Below, piece after piece: positions 26,780 through 36,343 of a stretch of DNA of 64,000 nucleotides; the stretch's first letter is position 1; each line of letters opens with the position of its first letter. Source of the DNA: Bacteroidia bacterium (GTDB taxonomy: Bacteria; Bacteroidota; Bacteroidia; UKL13-3); NCBI GenBank assembly GCA_021740845.1, contig JAIOYZ010000003.1:62001-126000 (forward strand). Direction: 5' to 3'. A program made the position numbers and the translations under genes. Under the pieces are notes generated by a model that was given only the letters and a program-made list of their open reading frames with translations, made no database searches and was not told where the DNA came from.

Positions 26780-27967
26780 ATGGATGTGTTTTGCATAGGC
26801 TTAATTTTTAGTCGTGACCAATATAGGTACCAGTCCTATGCTCACCAATATGTAGCAGTTTTGCTAAAGATGCAAAAGCAGGTGGCCTTGTTTTCTCCTA
26901 ATTGGATTGAGATGAATAATTATTTGCTTACTCATTTTAAAGAGTATGCAAACAGAATTCATTGTTTTCCAATCGATGATTCTCAAAACATCTCCCAAAA
27001 TTCGAATCTTGCTTATTTATGGCGTTTCCTTAAAGTTAGTAGAAGATTGCATCAAGCCGAGAAAAGCATGCGTACTAAAATCGATTTGGTTTTATTTGCA
27101 CCAATAGACGATTGGATCAAACCGAAATTTGGGAAGAAATGGATGGATTGGGCTTTTCCTTTTAAATGGACAGGCCTATTAACCCAAATGGAACCTTATG
27201 ACAAGGATGGCTTAAAGCTTAATGTTGACCCAAGATTTGGTGAGCCAGATTATTTATTTACCTCTAAAAATTGTGTGGGGGTTTGTACTTTAGATAGGTT
27301 TAATTTCGATAATTTAAGGAGTAGAGTTTATAAAAAAGTTGTGGTAATGCCAGATATAAGTGATTTGGAATTGCCCAAACAAAAGCAAAAGGTTTCTGAG
27401 CAAATTAAGAAAATGGCAAAAGATAGGATGGTAGTTGGTACAATTTTGCTAGAAGATGAAAACCCCGAGAACCTTTTATATTTGGCAAATAGCGCTCCCA
27501 AAGAAGATTATTTTTTTGTTTGTGCAGGTAGGATGGAGCCAGAAAATTTGAGCGAAAATTCGAGACTGGCGTTGAACGATTTATTGAGTTCTGGAAAAGA
27601 TAATATTTATTTTCTATTGCATGAATTGGAAAATAGCGAGCAAATTAACGACTTGTTTATAACCTTTGATGTATGTTTTTTAAACTACGGAACAATGGCA
27701 TTACCCCAACCATTATTGACTAAGGCGGCACATTTTGGGAAGCCCGTTTTGGGTTCAAAAAACGATATGGTAGGGAAATTAGTAAGTGCATTTGAAACCG
27801 GAATTGCGGTAAATGGGCAAATAGCTGAAAGTATTCAAGCACTGAATATTTTAAGAATGCAAATGCCACTTAACCAGAATTATAATGTAAATAAGCTTAG
27901 CAATTATGCGCAATTGCAAAATCAGGCGGCTTTAAAAGACGCTTTGGAGGAAATAATTCTTTTCTAA
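26780..27967 (+). CDS. Probable glycosyltransferase (GT-B-like)
   Basis: The 395-residue cytoplasmic protein starts at the ATG at 26780 (MDVFCIGLIFSRDQYR); a TTG lies three codons upstream. The C-terminal third resembles GT-B enzymes: an FVCAGRM strand, then FDVCFLNYGTMALPQPLLTKA and HFGKPVLGSKNDMVGKLV, where a nucleotide-sugar site is expected. No EX7E motif is plain, so the assignment rests on layout and context. A partial copy of the dispersed motif (TGTTTGAACCAAAT) and a TTTGCCCC string lie upstream. It opens a plus-strand cassette of sugar and methyl transferases, though the FG-GAP gene lies between it and the rest. Confidence 0.58.
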   Translation: MDVFCIGLIFSRDQYRYQSYAHQYVAVLLKMQKQVALFSPNWIEMNNYLLTHFKEYANRIHCFPIDDSQNISQNSNLAYLWRFLKVSRRLHQAEKSMRTKIDLVLFAPIDDWIKPKFGKKWMDWAFPFKWTGLLTQMEPYDKDGLKLNVDPRFGEPDYLFTSKNCVGVCTLDRFNFDNLRSRVYKKVVVMPDISDLELPKQKQKVSEQIKKMAKDRMVVGTILLEDENPENLLYLANSAPKEDYFFVCAGRMEPENLSENSRLALNDLLSSGKDNIYFLLHELENSEQINDLFITFDVCFLNYGTMALPQPLLTKAAHFGKPVLGSKNDMVGKLVSAFETGIAVNGQIAESIQALNILRMQMPLNQNYNVNKLSNYAQLQNQAALKDALEEIILF

Positions 27968-28069
27968 TTCAATGTTAATTTTTTATTTATAAATCATAAA
28001 AAGTAGAATTACTTACCATACTTACCATTAAATTTCATTATTTGCAGGATTAAATAAATTGAAAAGCTT

Positions 28070-31000
28070 ATGAAAAAAATTATTTACACCATTGTTAGTT
28101 TACTTATCTCTTTCTGTTCAATGGGTCAGTTTAATGCAAGTTCATTTGCATCAAAAGTTGATTTTGGTACCACAGGAAGTGTTCAAGGCATTTCGACTGG
28201 AGATTTGAATAATGACTCAAAACCTGATTTAATAACGGCCAATATTTCATCAGTAAATTCAATTAGTGTGTTTTTGAATAATTCAACAACAGGTGTTATT
28301 AATAGTACACTTTATAGTATAAGTTTTACTCTAGCAACGATTGCCGCCCAGCCGATTAATGTTAAGCCAATAGATATTAATGGTGATAATAAATTGGATT
28401 TGGTTGTAACTTACGCATCTTCCACTAACACTTATTTTTCAATATTTTTAAACCAATTTAATGGTACAACCTTTAATAGTAGTTCATTTACTAGGTACGA
28501 TTTTCTTGCGGGAACTAATCCACAAGGTGCAGCTTTTGGTGATTTTGATTTAGATGGAAAAATAGACATTGCAATTACGAATTACGGTTCAAGTAATATT
28601 GGGATATATAAAAATAATTCAACCGTTAGTTCACTTTCATTATCTTCCCCAATTACTTATTCGTCCGGAACGGGACCAAGTTCTATTGTTGCAGGTGATA
28701 TTGACAATGATGGTAAATTTGATTTAGTAAGTTCCAATTGGTCTGGTCATAGCATTTCAATCCTAAGAAACACAAATGTTACAATTGGCACAATTTCTTT
28801 TTCAGCTATAACCACTGGAAATAGCACAAGCACTCAAGTTAATCCAAGTTGGATTTTATTGACTGATTTTAATAATAATGGTTTGAAGGAAATTGTAGTT
28901 GCTAACTATTCTTCACATTCCATTTCAATATTTGAAAATACATCTTCCTCTGGCATTACTTTAGCAACAAGATTTGATAGGTCAATATCCCCATATCAAT
29001 ATGCCCAAGGAATTGGTGCAATAGATTTGGATGGAGATTCTAAACAGGATTTGGCCGTTACTTTAGCTGGTAGTCCAGTAGTTCTTGTTTGGAAAAATGT
29101 GCATACGAGTGGATTAATTAATTCCTCATCATTTTCAGGTTTTGTAAATTATACTGTGGGAACTGGGCCTGTTGGATTAAATTCCAATGATTTGGATGGA
29201 GATATGAGACCTGAATTACTAGTTGGTAATTACACTTCCCAAACAGTTTCAATACTAAAAAATAAAATGCTTGCAAATGAACCAAGTCTTCAAGCAACGA
29301 TTGTTTCTAGTTCATTTTCAATAGGTACTGCTACAATCACATTAAACAAAGGAAATGGTTCGAAGAGATTAGTAGTTGCTAGATTAAACACCTCAAGTTC
29401 CGTAAGCCCTTCAGATACTTCTTGGTATTTAGCTAAAGATACTTTTGGTTTAGGGTCTTTAGTTGGTAGTGGGAATTATGTTGTTTATAATGATACTGGT
29501 TCGGTAGTAACAATTAAAGGATTAGCTACTGGTCAAACTTATATATTTTCGGTATATGAATATAATGGGTATGGTGGATTTTCTAATTATAATTTAAATA
29601 GTGTTCCTACTGTAACAATTTCGTTAGGCGATGTTTATTATAGTAAGTCAACTGGTTCTTTAAACGTTTTAGGTACTTGGGGGTCTAATTTAGATGGATC
29701 TGGGACATCGCCTTTATCATTTAATAATTCAAATTCTTTATATGTTGTTTCAAACAATCCAGCCCCATCATTAAGTTCGAATTGGATAATTTCGGGTACT
29801 AATTCTTACGTTGTTATCGGAGATGGGGTTAATGCATTAAATTTATCCATTCCTACAGGAAACAGTATTTTTTCTGATTCAATTTCAATTAGAGGGGGGG
29901 CAACAATTACATTTAGCGGTGGATTAATTTGCAACAAAGTTTATTTTGATTCTCTAAGTACAGCTCAGTTTATTAGTACAGGTGCTCAAAACATTCCTGG
30001 ATTTACCTATTATAATCTAATTGCTGCGAATAGTACAAAAACTATTACAAACAATTGCACAATCAAAAATTCACTCAATTTATTGAGTAATATAAACACT
30101 GGAATCTATACCTTGACTCTTGGGGTTTCTCCATCACAAGTTGGGATTCTAAATAGAAATGCAAATGGTACCATTACTGGTAAGTTTAGGAGGTGGTTTG
30201 CGGCTTCAACAAATACTGGTAATTCGGGATTATTTCCAATGTTGGTTGGAACTTACTATAGACCAGCATTAGTAGAATTTACATCAGCTCCAAGCGTTGG
30301 CGGCTATCTAACAAGTGAGTTTTTCTCAACCCCTCCAGGTAATACTGGACTTTTACTTTATGATTTTAGTGTTGGATTTGTTGAGGTTAATAAGGCCTCA
30401 ATTAATGGATATTGGAAAATTGATCCAGTGGGTATAACAGGAGGGACATATACTCTAACCCTTACAGGAACTGGCTTTTATGGAATTTCTGCAGTTTCTG
30501 ACTTGAGACTAATCAAAAGACAAACTGCAGGTGCATGGGTTTTACAAGGTTCTGCAATTATTGGAACTGGTACTACAGCAGCACCAATTGTTGGTAGAAG
30601 TGGATACAGCGGATTTGGTGAATTTACAATTGGAGGAGATTCTACGCAAAATCCATTACCTGTTAAGTGGCTTAGCTTTGAAGGCAAAATATTGGAAGGA
30701 TCAACTTCTTTAACATGGAAAACTGCTAATGAAGTAAACAATTCTCACTTTATAGTTGAAAGAATGGATCCCTCACGAAATGAATTTGAAGAAAGAGGAA
30801 TTGTTAAAGCCAACAATTTGAATACCATTTCCGTTTACTCCTTTATTGATGCATCTTCAGATACCTATAAACAAAATATTTATAGGATAAAGCAAGTTGA
30901 TTTTGATGGGAAATATGGCTATTCTAAAAATTTGATATTGACAAATAGTATAGAAAACATTTCTGAGTTTTATCCAAATCCAACAACAGATAAAGTTTAT

Positions 31001-31162
31001 CTTAATAATCAATCAGGAAAATCAGTCTCAATTATTGATTTTAAAGGATTCGAAACAAAATTGATCGTTGAGGATAATTCTATTAATGTATCAAATTTCA
31101 TTCCAGGCATATATATCTTAAAAACCGAAATAGGCACTTTGGGAAGATTAATAATTGAATAA
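28070..31162 (+). CDS. T9SS type A cargo with FG-GAP/VCBS repeats
   Basis: The 1030-residue protein has a signal peptide ending in FCSMGQ. Residues about 35-400 carry six or seven FG-GAP/VCBS repeats with calcium-binding cores such as DLNNDSKPDLI, DINGDNKLDLVV, DFDLDGKIDIAI and DIDNDGKFDLV, expected to form a beta-propeller. One GNG-type Fn3-like repeat follows (about 415-510: GNGSKRLVVA ... VYEYNG). The rest is beta-rich, and the C-terminus is a type A sorting domain (EFYPNPTTDKVYL ... DFKGF ... PGIYILKT). It is likely exported and surface-attached. It sits inside the glycosyltransferase cassette, between the first glycosyltransferase and two methyltransferases. Confidence 0.87.
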   Translation: MKKIIYTIVSLLISFCSMGQFNASSFASKVDFGTTGSVQGISTGDLNNDSKPDLITANISSVNSISVFLNNSTTGVINSTLYSISFTLATIAAQPINVKPIDINGDNKLDLVVTYASSTNTYFSIFLNQFNGTTFNSSSFTRYDFLAGTNPQGAAFGDFDLDGKIDIAITNYGSSNIGIYKNNSTVSSLSLSSPITYSSGTGPSSIVAGDIDNDGKFDLVSSNWSGHSISILRNTNVTIGTISFSAITTGNSTSTQVNPSWILLTDFNNNGLKEIVVANYSSHSISIFENTSSSGITLATRFDRSISPYQYAQGIGAIDLDGDSKQDLAVTLAGSPVVLVWKNVHTSGLINSSSFSGFVNYTVGTGPVGLNSNDLDGDMRPELLVGNYTSQTVSILKNKMLANEPSLQATIVSSSFSIGTATITLNKGNGSKRLVVARLNTSSSVSPSDTSWYLAKDTFGLGSLVGSGNYVVYNDTGSVVTIKGLATGQTYIFSVYEYNGYGGFSNYNLNSVPTVTISLGDVYYSKSTGSLNVLGTWGSNLDGSGTSPLSFNNSNSLYVVSNNPAPSLSSNWIISGTNSYVVIGDGVNALNLSIPTGNSIFSDSISIRGGATITFSGGLICNKVYFDSLSTAQFISTGAQNIPGFTYYNLIAANSTKTITNNCTIKNSLNLLSNINTGIYTLTLGVSPSQVGILNRNANGTITGKFRRWFAASTNTGNSGLFPMLVGTYYRPALVEFTSAPSVGGYLTSEFFSTPPGNTGLLLYDFSVGFVEVNKASINGYWKIDPVGITGGTYTLTLTGTGFYGISAVSDLRLIKRQTAGAWVLQGSAIIGTGTTAAPIVGRSGYSGFGEFTIGGDSTQNPLPVKWLSFEGKILEGSTSLTWKTANEVNNSHFIVERMDPSRNEFEERGIVKANNLNTISVYSFIDASSDTYKQNIYRIKQVDFDGKYGYSKNLILTNSIENISEFYPNPTTDKVYLNNQSGKSVSIIDFKGFETKLIVEDNSINVSNFIPGIYILKTEIGTLGRLIIE

Positions 31163-31238
31163 AATGTTTTGATTAATTCATAGATTTTTGGGGGATTTAT
31201 CCAATTATGCTATTATTGGAACTCAAAAACAAGAATAA

Positions 31239-31979
31239 ATGGAAGAAAATCAATATACAAAAGACTTTTACAACTCGCAAAGGTTTTATTCAAGGCTCTC
31301 GGGGCGCAATGTTCTACCATTGGTATTTAAATTAATTAAAGTTAATAGTGTTTTGGATGTAGGTTGTGGAACTGGTGAATGGTTGAGAGCTGCCAAAGAT
31401 TTGGGAGTTAATGATATTTGCGGTTTGGATGGACACTATGTGGATAGGGATTTATTAGCTATACCAAAGGAGAATTTTATTGATTTTGATTTAAAAGGAC
31501 CAATTGACTTAAATCGTAAATTTGATTTAGTGATTTCAATGGAAGTTGCTGAGCATTTGCCTGAAAATGTTTCAGACTTATTTATTAATAGCCTTACGAA
31601 TCATTCTGATTTCGTATTATTTTCAGCTGCTATTCCAAAACAAGATGGTACCTATCATATTAATGAACAATTTCAAGATTTTTGGGTAGAAAAATTTGAA
31701 AACCAAGGATACTTACCTATTGATTTTTTAAGAAGTAGATTGTGGGCAAAGAAAGGTATAGATTGGTGGTATAAACAAAATATGATTCTTTATGTAAGGA
31801 AATCAATTTTAGAATCCAATAACCAATTAAATGATTTATACCTTGAATTCAAAAAATCCACATACAATAGACAGCATCCTGAGATGACCTTTTTGTTAAA
31901 TAAGATAAAGTCGCCATTAGGTAGGTTTATTAAAGAACCAAAATATACTATGCTGAAATTTTTAAACTATTTTTTTTAA
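31239..31979 (+). CDS. SAM-dependent methyltransferase (class I)
   Basis: The 246-residue protein has a Rossmann-fold methyltransferase core: motif I VLDVGCGTGEWL near residue 40, an acidic GLDGHYVDRD after strand 2, and FDLVISMEVAEHLPE near 100. The substrate is unknown; the neighbours suggest a sugar or glycan intermediate. It ends 4 bases before the next methyltransferase gene, so they form an operon. No membrane segment or signal is present. Confidence 0.85.
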   Translation: MEENQYTKDFYNSQRFYSRLSGRNVLPLVFKLIKVNSVLDVGCGTGEWLRAAKDLGVNDICGLDGHYVDRDLLAIPKENFIDFDLKGPIDLNRKFDLVISMEVAEHLPENVSDLFINSLTNHSDFVLFSAAIPKQDGTYHINEQFQDFWVEKFENQGYLPIDFLRSRLWAKKGIDWWYKQNMILYVRKSILESNNQLNDLYLEFKKSTYNRQHPEMTFLLNKIKSPLGRFIKEPKYTMLKFLNYFF

Positions 31980-31983
31980 TAGT

Positions 31984-32664
31984 ATGAATGGCGAAAGAGA
32001 GGACAATCTTGGAAGGTTAAATTCCACAGATATTAGGTCCTATAATAAAGATTATCTTGTATATTATTTTTTATATGTATCTATCAAAAATGCAATTGGA
32101 AAATACGCATCTGGTAGTTTACTAGATATTGGTTGTGGAAATAAACCATATGCCCATTGGTTAAGCCCATATATTTTAAAACATATAGGCTGTGATATTG
32201 TTCAATCTAGTGAAAACAATGTTGATATTATTTGTGAGGCCAATAATATTCCATTAGATGATAATTCTTTTGACACTGTATTTTGCACCCAAACAATAGA
32301 ACATGTTGGGGACTATCAACAAATGGTGAATGAGGCTTTTAGACTTTTAAAGCCCGGAGGCTATTTTATTGTTTCTGGACCAATGTATTGGCCTCTACAT
32401 GAAGAGCCTTACGATTTCTTTAGATTTACTAAATATGGGTTCCAAAAGACTTTAAATAATTCTGGATTTGAGTGCATTGAGATAAATCCGAATGGTGGTA
32501 AATGGGCTTTATTAGGTCAAGTAATTATTCAAACATTGCCCGATATTTTGACATTTCCTAAAGTACTAAAGTCTGTTCATAATTTGTTTTTTAAATACCT
32601 AGATAAAAAGTTTTTCAATCCTGGGAATACCATGAATTATGTGGCAATTGGGAGGAAGAATTAA
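31984..32664 (+). CDS. SAM-dependent methyltransferase (class I)
   Basis: The 226-residue protein has LLDIGCGNKPYAHWL near residue 45 (motif I), an acidic post-strand residue in GCDIVQSS, FDTVFCTQTIEHVGD near 100 and RLLKPGGYFIVSGP, all of the Methyltransf_11 type. The late PYDFFRFTKYGF segment is common in glycan-cluster methyltransferases of this phylum (from memory). The stop overlaps the leader of the next gene, which starts two bases later. The substrate is unknown. Confidence 0.86.
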   Translation: MNGEREDNLGRLNSTDIRSYNKDYLVYYFLYVSIKNAIGKYASGSLLDIGCGNKPYAHWLSPYILKHIGCDIVQSSENNVDIICEANNIPLDDNSFDTVFCTQTIEHVGDYQQMVNEAFRLLKPGGYFIVSGPMYWPLHEEPYDFFRFTKYGFQKTLNNSGFECIEINPNGGKWALLGQVIIQTLPDILTFPKVLKSVHNLFFKYLDKKFFNPGNTMNYVAIGRKN

Positions 32665-32665
32665 T

Positions 32666-33496
32666 ATGGTTGATCCGATTATTTCAATAGTTATTCCGTG
32701 TTATAATCACGGCCATTTTATTTTGGAGGCTTTAGATAGTATTAATGTGCCTCCAAATATTGAATATGAAGTGGTAATTGTAGATGATGGTTCTACAGAT
32801 ATCAACACCATAGAAGTATTAAGTAATTTAAAAAGTAATGGTTTTGCTGTTTATCATCAAGAAAATAAAGGTTTGAGTGGTGCCCGAAATACTGCCATTA
32901 ATTTAGCAAAAGGTAAGTACATTCTTCCACTTGATTGTGATAATAAACTATTACCTAATTATATTCCTTATGCCGTCAATTTTTTAGAATCTAATTCAGA
33001 ATTTTCTGTTGTTTATGGAAAGGCAAATTTCTTTGGAGACAAATCTGGGCAAAAACCTGTAAAGCCATATAGCCTTCAAGAATTGATGACTGGAAATTTT
33101 GTGGATGCTTGTGCGGTTTATAGAAAAAGTTCTTGGGAAGCAATTGGTGGCTATGATGAAAGCAAGACAATGCGTTTGGGAGTTGAAGACTGGGAATTCT
33201 GGCTTCATTTGTCTTTTAATGGCTTCAAATTTCATTTCTATAATGAACTTGCATTTTTATATAGGATAACTGGTACCTCAATGGTTGATAAGGATACAAG
33301 CCCCAATTTTCAGGTTCTTAGAAATTATATTGAAGCTAAACATCCATACTACCTCAATTTTAATGCACCTGCTGAATATTTTGCCAATAAATTTAAGGCT
33401 AACCCTTTTGTGTATATCATTAAACTAGTTTTGTACACATACTTCCCAAAATTTTACTCTAAGCAAATTGAAAAGAAACGCATTAAAAGGTTTTAA
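32666..33496 (+). CDS. Family 2 glycosyltransferase
   Basis: The 276-residue protein starts at the ATG at 32666 (MVDPIISIVIPCYNHG). It has the GT-A pattern of family 2: SIVIPCYN, VVIVDDGSTD near residue 40, GLSGARNTAI near 75, LPLDCDN as the DxD motif near 95, and VEDWEFWLHL as the acidic catalytic region near 165. It transfers a sugar from a nucleotide donor at the cytoplasmic side of the membrane. It lies one base past the previous stop. Donor and acceptor are unknown. Confidence 0.9.
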   Translation: MVDPIISIVIPCYNHGHFILEALDSINVPPNIEYEVVIVDDGSTDINTIEVLSNLKSNGFAVYHQENKGLSGARNTAINLAKGKYILPLDCDNKLLPNYIPYAVNFLESNSEFSVVYGKANFFGDKSGQKPVKPYSLQELMTGNFVDACAVYRKSSWEAIGGYDESKTMRLGVEDWEFWLHLSFNGFKFHFYNELAFLYRITGTSMVDKDTSPNFQVLRNYIEAKHPYYLNFNAPAEYFANKFKANPFVYIIKLVLYTYFPKFYSKQIEKKRIKRF

Positions 33497-33638
33497 CCTT
33501 TCGGACGACTATTTTCTTTAGACAAAAATAATTTCAAATTAGTATATTATGCAACTTTTGAGGTTTTCAAATTTATACCTAGTAATGTAATATTAAACTG
33601 ATTGATAAGTTTTAAGCCGAATACTCTTTTAACCACAA

Positions 33639-34538
33639 ATGCAAACTCCAGTCTTACTTATAATTTTCAATCGTTTTGATACTACCAAACAAGTATTGGC
33701 AAGTTTACGAATGTCTGGAGTAAAGGATTTGTATGTTTATAGCGATGGACCTAGATTAGAGAGAACGGGAGAAGTTGATTTATTAAAGTTGGTTCAAACC
33801 GAAACCTTAAATGAAATAGATTGGCCATGTAATGTAGTAACAAATTTTAGAGACCAAAATGAAGGCCCTAGATTAGCAATTGGGCATGCCGTTACTTGGT
33901 TTTTTGAGCATGTGGAAGAAGGCATTATTTTGGAACACGATTGTGTGCCGGCTCCTTCATTTTACCCGTTTTGTGAAACCCTATTAGCTCATTATAGAAA
34001 AGATACCCGAATAATGCATATCTCGGGTGATAATTTTCAGTTTGGTAAATGGAGAGGTGATGGGTCTTATTATTTTTCGAATTTGAACCATATTTGGGGA
34101 TTTGCTACCTGGAAAAGGGCTTGGCAACATTACGATGTGTCTATGGGTAAATTTGAGATTTTTAAGAAATTCAATAGAATAAAAGACATTTTTCAATCGA
34201 AAAGGGAGCAAGATATTTGGATGGATATTTTAACAAAAACCTATCTTCGAGAACTTCAAACTTGGGATTACCAGTGGACTTTTTCTATTTGGATAAATCA
34301 TGGAATTTCTATTTTACCCAACCAAAATTTAGTTTCTAATGTAGGATTTGATGATCAAGCCTTGAATACAACCGATCCAAATCATAAATTGGCCAATATG
34401 CAAACGTTTGATATTGAAGATTTTGCCCATCCAAGCCTTATAATTATTGACCATGAGGCGGATTATTATTCTACCAATGAGGTTTTTAACCCAACAATTC
34501 TGAAATTTGTAATTCAGAAATACTTTAAAAATAATTAG
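33639..34538 (+). CDS. GT-A type glycosyltransferase (HlpA-like nucleotide-diphospho-sugar transferase)
   Basis: The 299-residue protein resembles a group annotated as nucleotide-diphospho-sugar transferase or HlpA-like: TPVLLIIFNRFDTTKQVLASL at the N-terminus, DLYVYSDGPR near 35, NEGPRLAIGHAVTWFFE near 85, and EGIILEHDCVPAPSF near 105, where EHD replaces DxD. It keeps HISGDNFQFG and FATWKRAWQHYD later. A 15-base copy of the dispersed motif lies inside the gene. The next gene starts one base after its stop. Confidence 0.78.
   Translation: MQTPVLLIIFNRFDTTKQVLASLRMSGVKDLYVYSDGPRLERTGEVDLLKLVQTETLNEIDWPCNVVTNFRDQNEGPRLAIGHAVTWFFEHVEEGIILEHDCVPAPSFYPFCETLLAHYRKDTRIMHISGDNFQFGKWRGDGSYYFSNLNHIWGFATWKRAWQHYDVSMGKFEIFKKFNRIKDIFQSKREQDIWMDILTKTYLRELQTWDYQWTFSIWINHGISILPNQNLVSNVGFDDQALNTTDPNHKLANMQTFDIEDFAHPSLIIIDHEADYYSTNEVFNPTILKFVIQKYFKNN
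33789..33803 (-). repeat. Dispersed motif, copy 3 (inside a glycosyltransferase gene)
   Basis: TTGGTTCAAACCGAA on the plus strand; it reads LVQTE in the gene. A perfect 15-base match to the recurrent word in reverse orientation. Confidence 0.7.
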
Positions 34539-34539
34539 T

Positions 34540-35463
34540 GTGATACAATTTGTTAAGAAAATATCTGGATTGAACAAAGCGGGTTCTTATCTAAGGGAAG
34601 AGCTTGAAAAAATGAAAGTACTTTCTTCTCAAACCTTGGTTCAACAAATTAGAAGATTAGAATCCCCTGTAAAGAGTTTTAAAGAAATTGAATTTTCAAC
34701 TTTTTCTCAATGGGGCGATGATGGGATAATTCAGTACTTAATAAATAAAGTTCCAGGAATAATTCCAGAGTTTATTGAATTTGGAGTGAGTAATTATTTG
34801 GAATCCAATACTCGATTTTTATTAATAAATGATAATTGGAAGGGGTTGGTATTTGACGGTTCTTTGGATAATATTAATTTTATAAAGCAGGACAGTATAA
34901 GTTGGAAATATGATTTGAACTCAGATTTTCTATTTATTACCAAGGATAACATAAATGAAGCAATTCAAAAAAGGGGTTTTAATAAGGAAATTGGAATTCT
35001 TCATATTGATATAGATGGAAATGATTATTGGATTTGGGATTGTTTAAATTCTGTAAATCCTCAAATTGTAATCATGGAATACAATAGTGTTTTTGGAAAT
35101 AAGGCTGCTATTAGTGTTCCATATAAAGATGATTTTTTTGTTACAAATGCTCATTATAGCAATTTGTTTTTTGGAGCCTCACTAAAAGCTATGGATTATT
35201 TGGCGTGTAAAAAGGGCTATTCCTTTATTGGAAGCAATACTGCTGGAAATAATGCCTATTTTTTAAGAAATGATTTAGTTACGAAATGGACACCTATTAT
35301 TGATGTTGAGCAGGGTTTTATTGCTTGTAATTTTAGACAAAATAGAAATTCTGAAGGAAATCTTACCCTGGAAAGAGATGATTTAATGATAAAAGGATGT
35401 CAAAACATGAATGTTGTTGATGTAACCACAAACGAAATAGTACCCTTAATAAACTTAATTTAA
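34540..35463 (+). CDS. FkbM-like methyltransferase-type protein
   Basis: The 307-residue protein starts at a GTG one base after the previous stop. The centre has EFSTFSQWGDDGIIQYL, FIEFGVSNYLESNTRFLL, NWKGLVFDGS and ILHIDIDGNDYWIWD, a layout seen in FkbM-type methyltransferases, with EFGV in place of the usual DVGAN loop. It may methylate a sugar of the local glycan, but a weak motif I leaves other roles open. Its stop overlaps the next FkbM gene by one base (TAATG), so the two are coupled. Confidence 0.6.
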   Translation: MIQFVKKISGLNKAGSYLREELEKMKVLSSQTLVQQIRRLESPVKSFKEIEFSTFSQWGDDGIIQYLINKVPGIIPEFIEFGVSNYLESNTRFLLINDNWKGLVFDGSLDNINFIKQDSISWKYDLNSDFLFITKDNINEAIQKRGFNKEIGILHIDIDGNDYWIWDCLNSVNPQIVIMEYNSVFGNKAAISVPYKDDFFVTNAHYSNLFFGASLKAMDYLACKKGYSFIGSNTAGNNAYFLRNDLVTKWTPIIDVEQGFIACNFRQNRNSEGNLTLERDDLMIKGCQNMNVVDVTTNEIVPLINLI

Positions 35464-36335
35464 TGTTAGCACAATATATTTTCGACCAAATAATAAATAC
35501 CTCTAATTCAAACAAGGTTAAATTGAAATTATTTAAGTTCTTAAGAACTAAATTATTATCTAGTTCTGAACCTACGGTAAATTACCAATTTGGTAATTAT
35601 AATTTGGAGATTTATTTATCCCATGATTTTCCTTTTAATCTAAAAGAGAAACCACAATACAGCCAAAATTTAGGAGTAATTGCAGAAATTATTTCTAAGA
35701 AATATCCCAATTTGCAAGTTATAGATGTTGGTGCAAATGTTGGTGATTCTGCTGCTATTATAAAGAATAAGGTAAATGTTCCAATACTTTGTATAGAAGG
35801 TAACCCAAGATTTTTAGGTTTACTTGAAAAGAATACTGCCAGCATGAGCGATATTCAAATTGAAAAGTGTTTTGTTGGGGAGGAAGAATTAACTGTTACA
35901 CCAATAAATAGTTTAGGTACTTCCTATTTAGAAAAGTCTGAAAATGGAATACCCGTAAAAACAATTTCTAGTATTATAGAAAAGAATGAGAGATTTTCAA
36001 ATGTTAAATTATTGAAAATTGACACTGATGGGTTTGATAATAAAATTATAAGAGGAGCCGAGGCTTTTCTTAGGAAAACAAAGAGTTCGGTGTTTTTTGA
36101 ATACGACCCACATTATCTCTCATTACAAGGGGAGAAGGGGGTTGATATTTTCGATTTTTTGGTTTCATTGGAATATGAAAAATTCGTTATTTTTGATAAT
36201 TTGGGAGATCAATTAATAACTCTTTCTAAAAATAATAAAAAGGAGTTTGTAGAATTACATAATTTCTTCAATAGAGGCAGTTCGAGGTACATGGATATTT
36301 GGGCAATTCATTCAAATGATGTAGATCTAATTTAA
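35463..36335 (+). CDS. FkbM family methyltransferase
   Basis: The 290-residue protein has the clear FkbM signature: VIDVGANVGDSAAII near residue 80, CIEGNPRFLGLLEKN near 105 and LLKIDTDGFDNKIIRGAEAFL near 185, then FFEYDPHYL. FkbM enzymes put methyl groups on sugar or polyketide oxygens. The ATG overlaps the preceding stop (TAATG). It is the last gene before two giant type B T9SS proteins, only 8 bases away. Confidence 0.85.
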   Translation: MLAQYIFDQIINTSNSNKVKLKLFKFLRTKLLSSSEPTVNYQFGNYNLEIYLSHDFPFNLKEKPQYSQNLGVIAEIISKKYPNLQVIDVGANVGDSAAIIKNKVNVPILCIEGNPRFLGLLEKNTASMSDIQIEKCFVGEEELTVTPINSLGTSYLEKSENGIPVKTISSIIEKNERFSNVKLLKIDTDGFDNKIIRGAEAFLRKTKSSVFFEYDPHYLSLQGEKGVDIFDFLVSLEYEKFVIFDNLGDQLITLSKNNKKEFVELHNFFNRGSSRYMDIWAIHSNDVDLI

Positions 36336-36343
36336 TAGCCAAT

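Noticed and set aside
32996-33235. Antisense frames inside glycosyltransferase genes
   Set aside because: They lie wholly within strongly supported plus-strand genes and show no homology or start signals.
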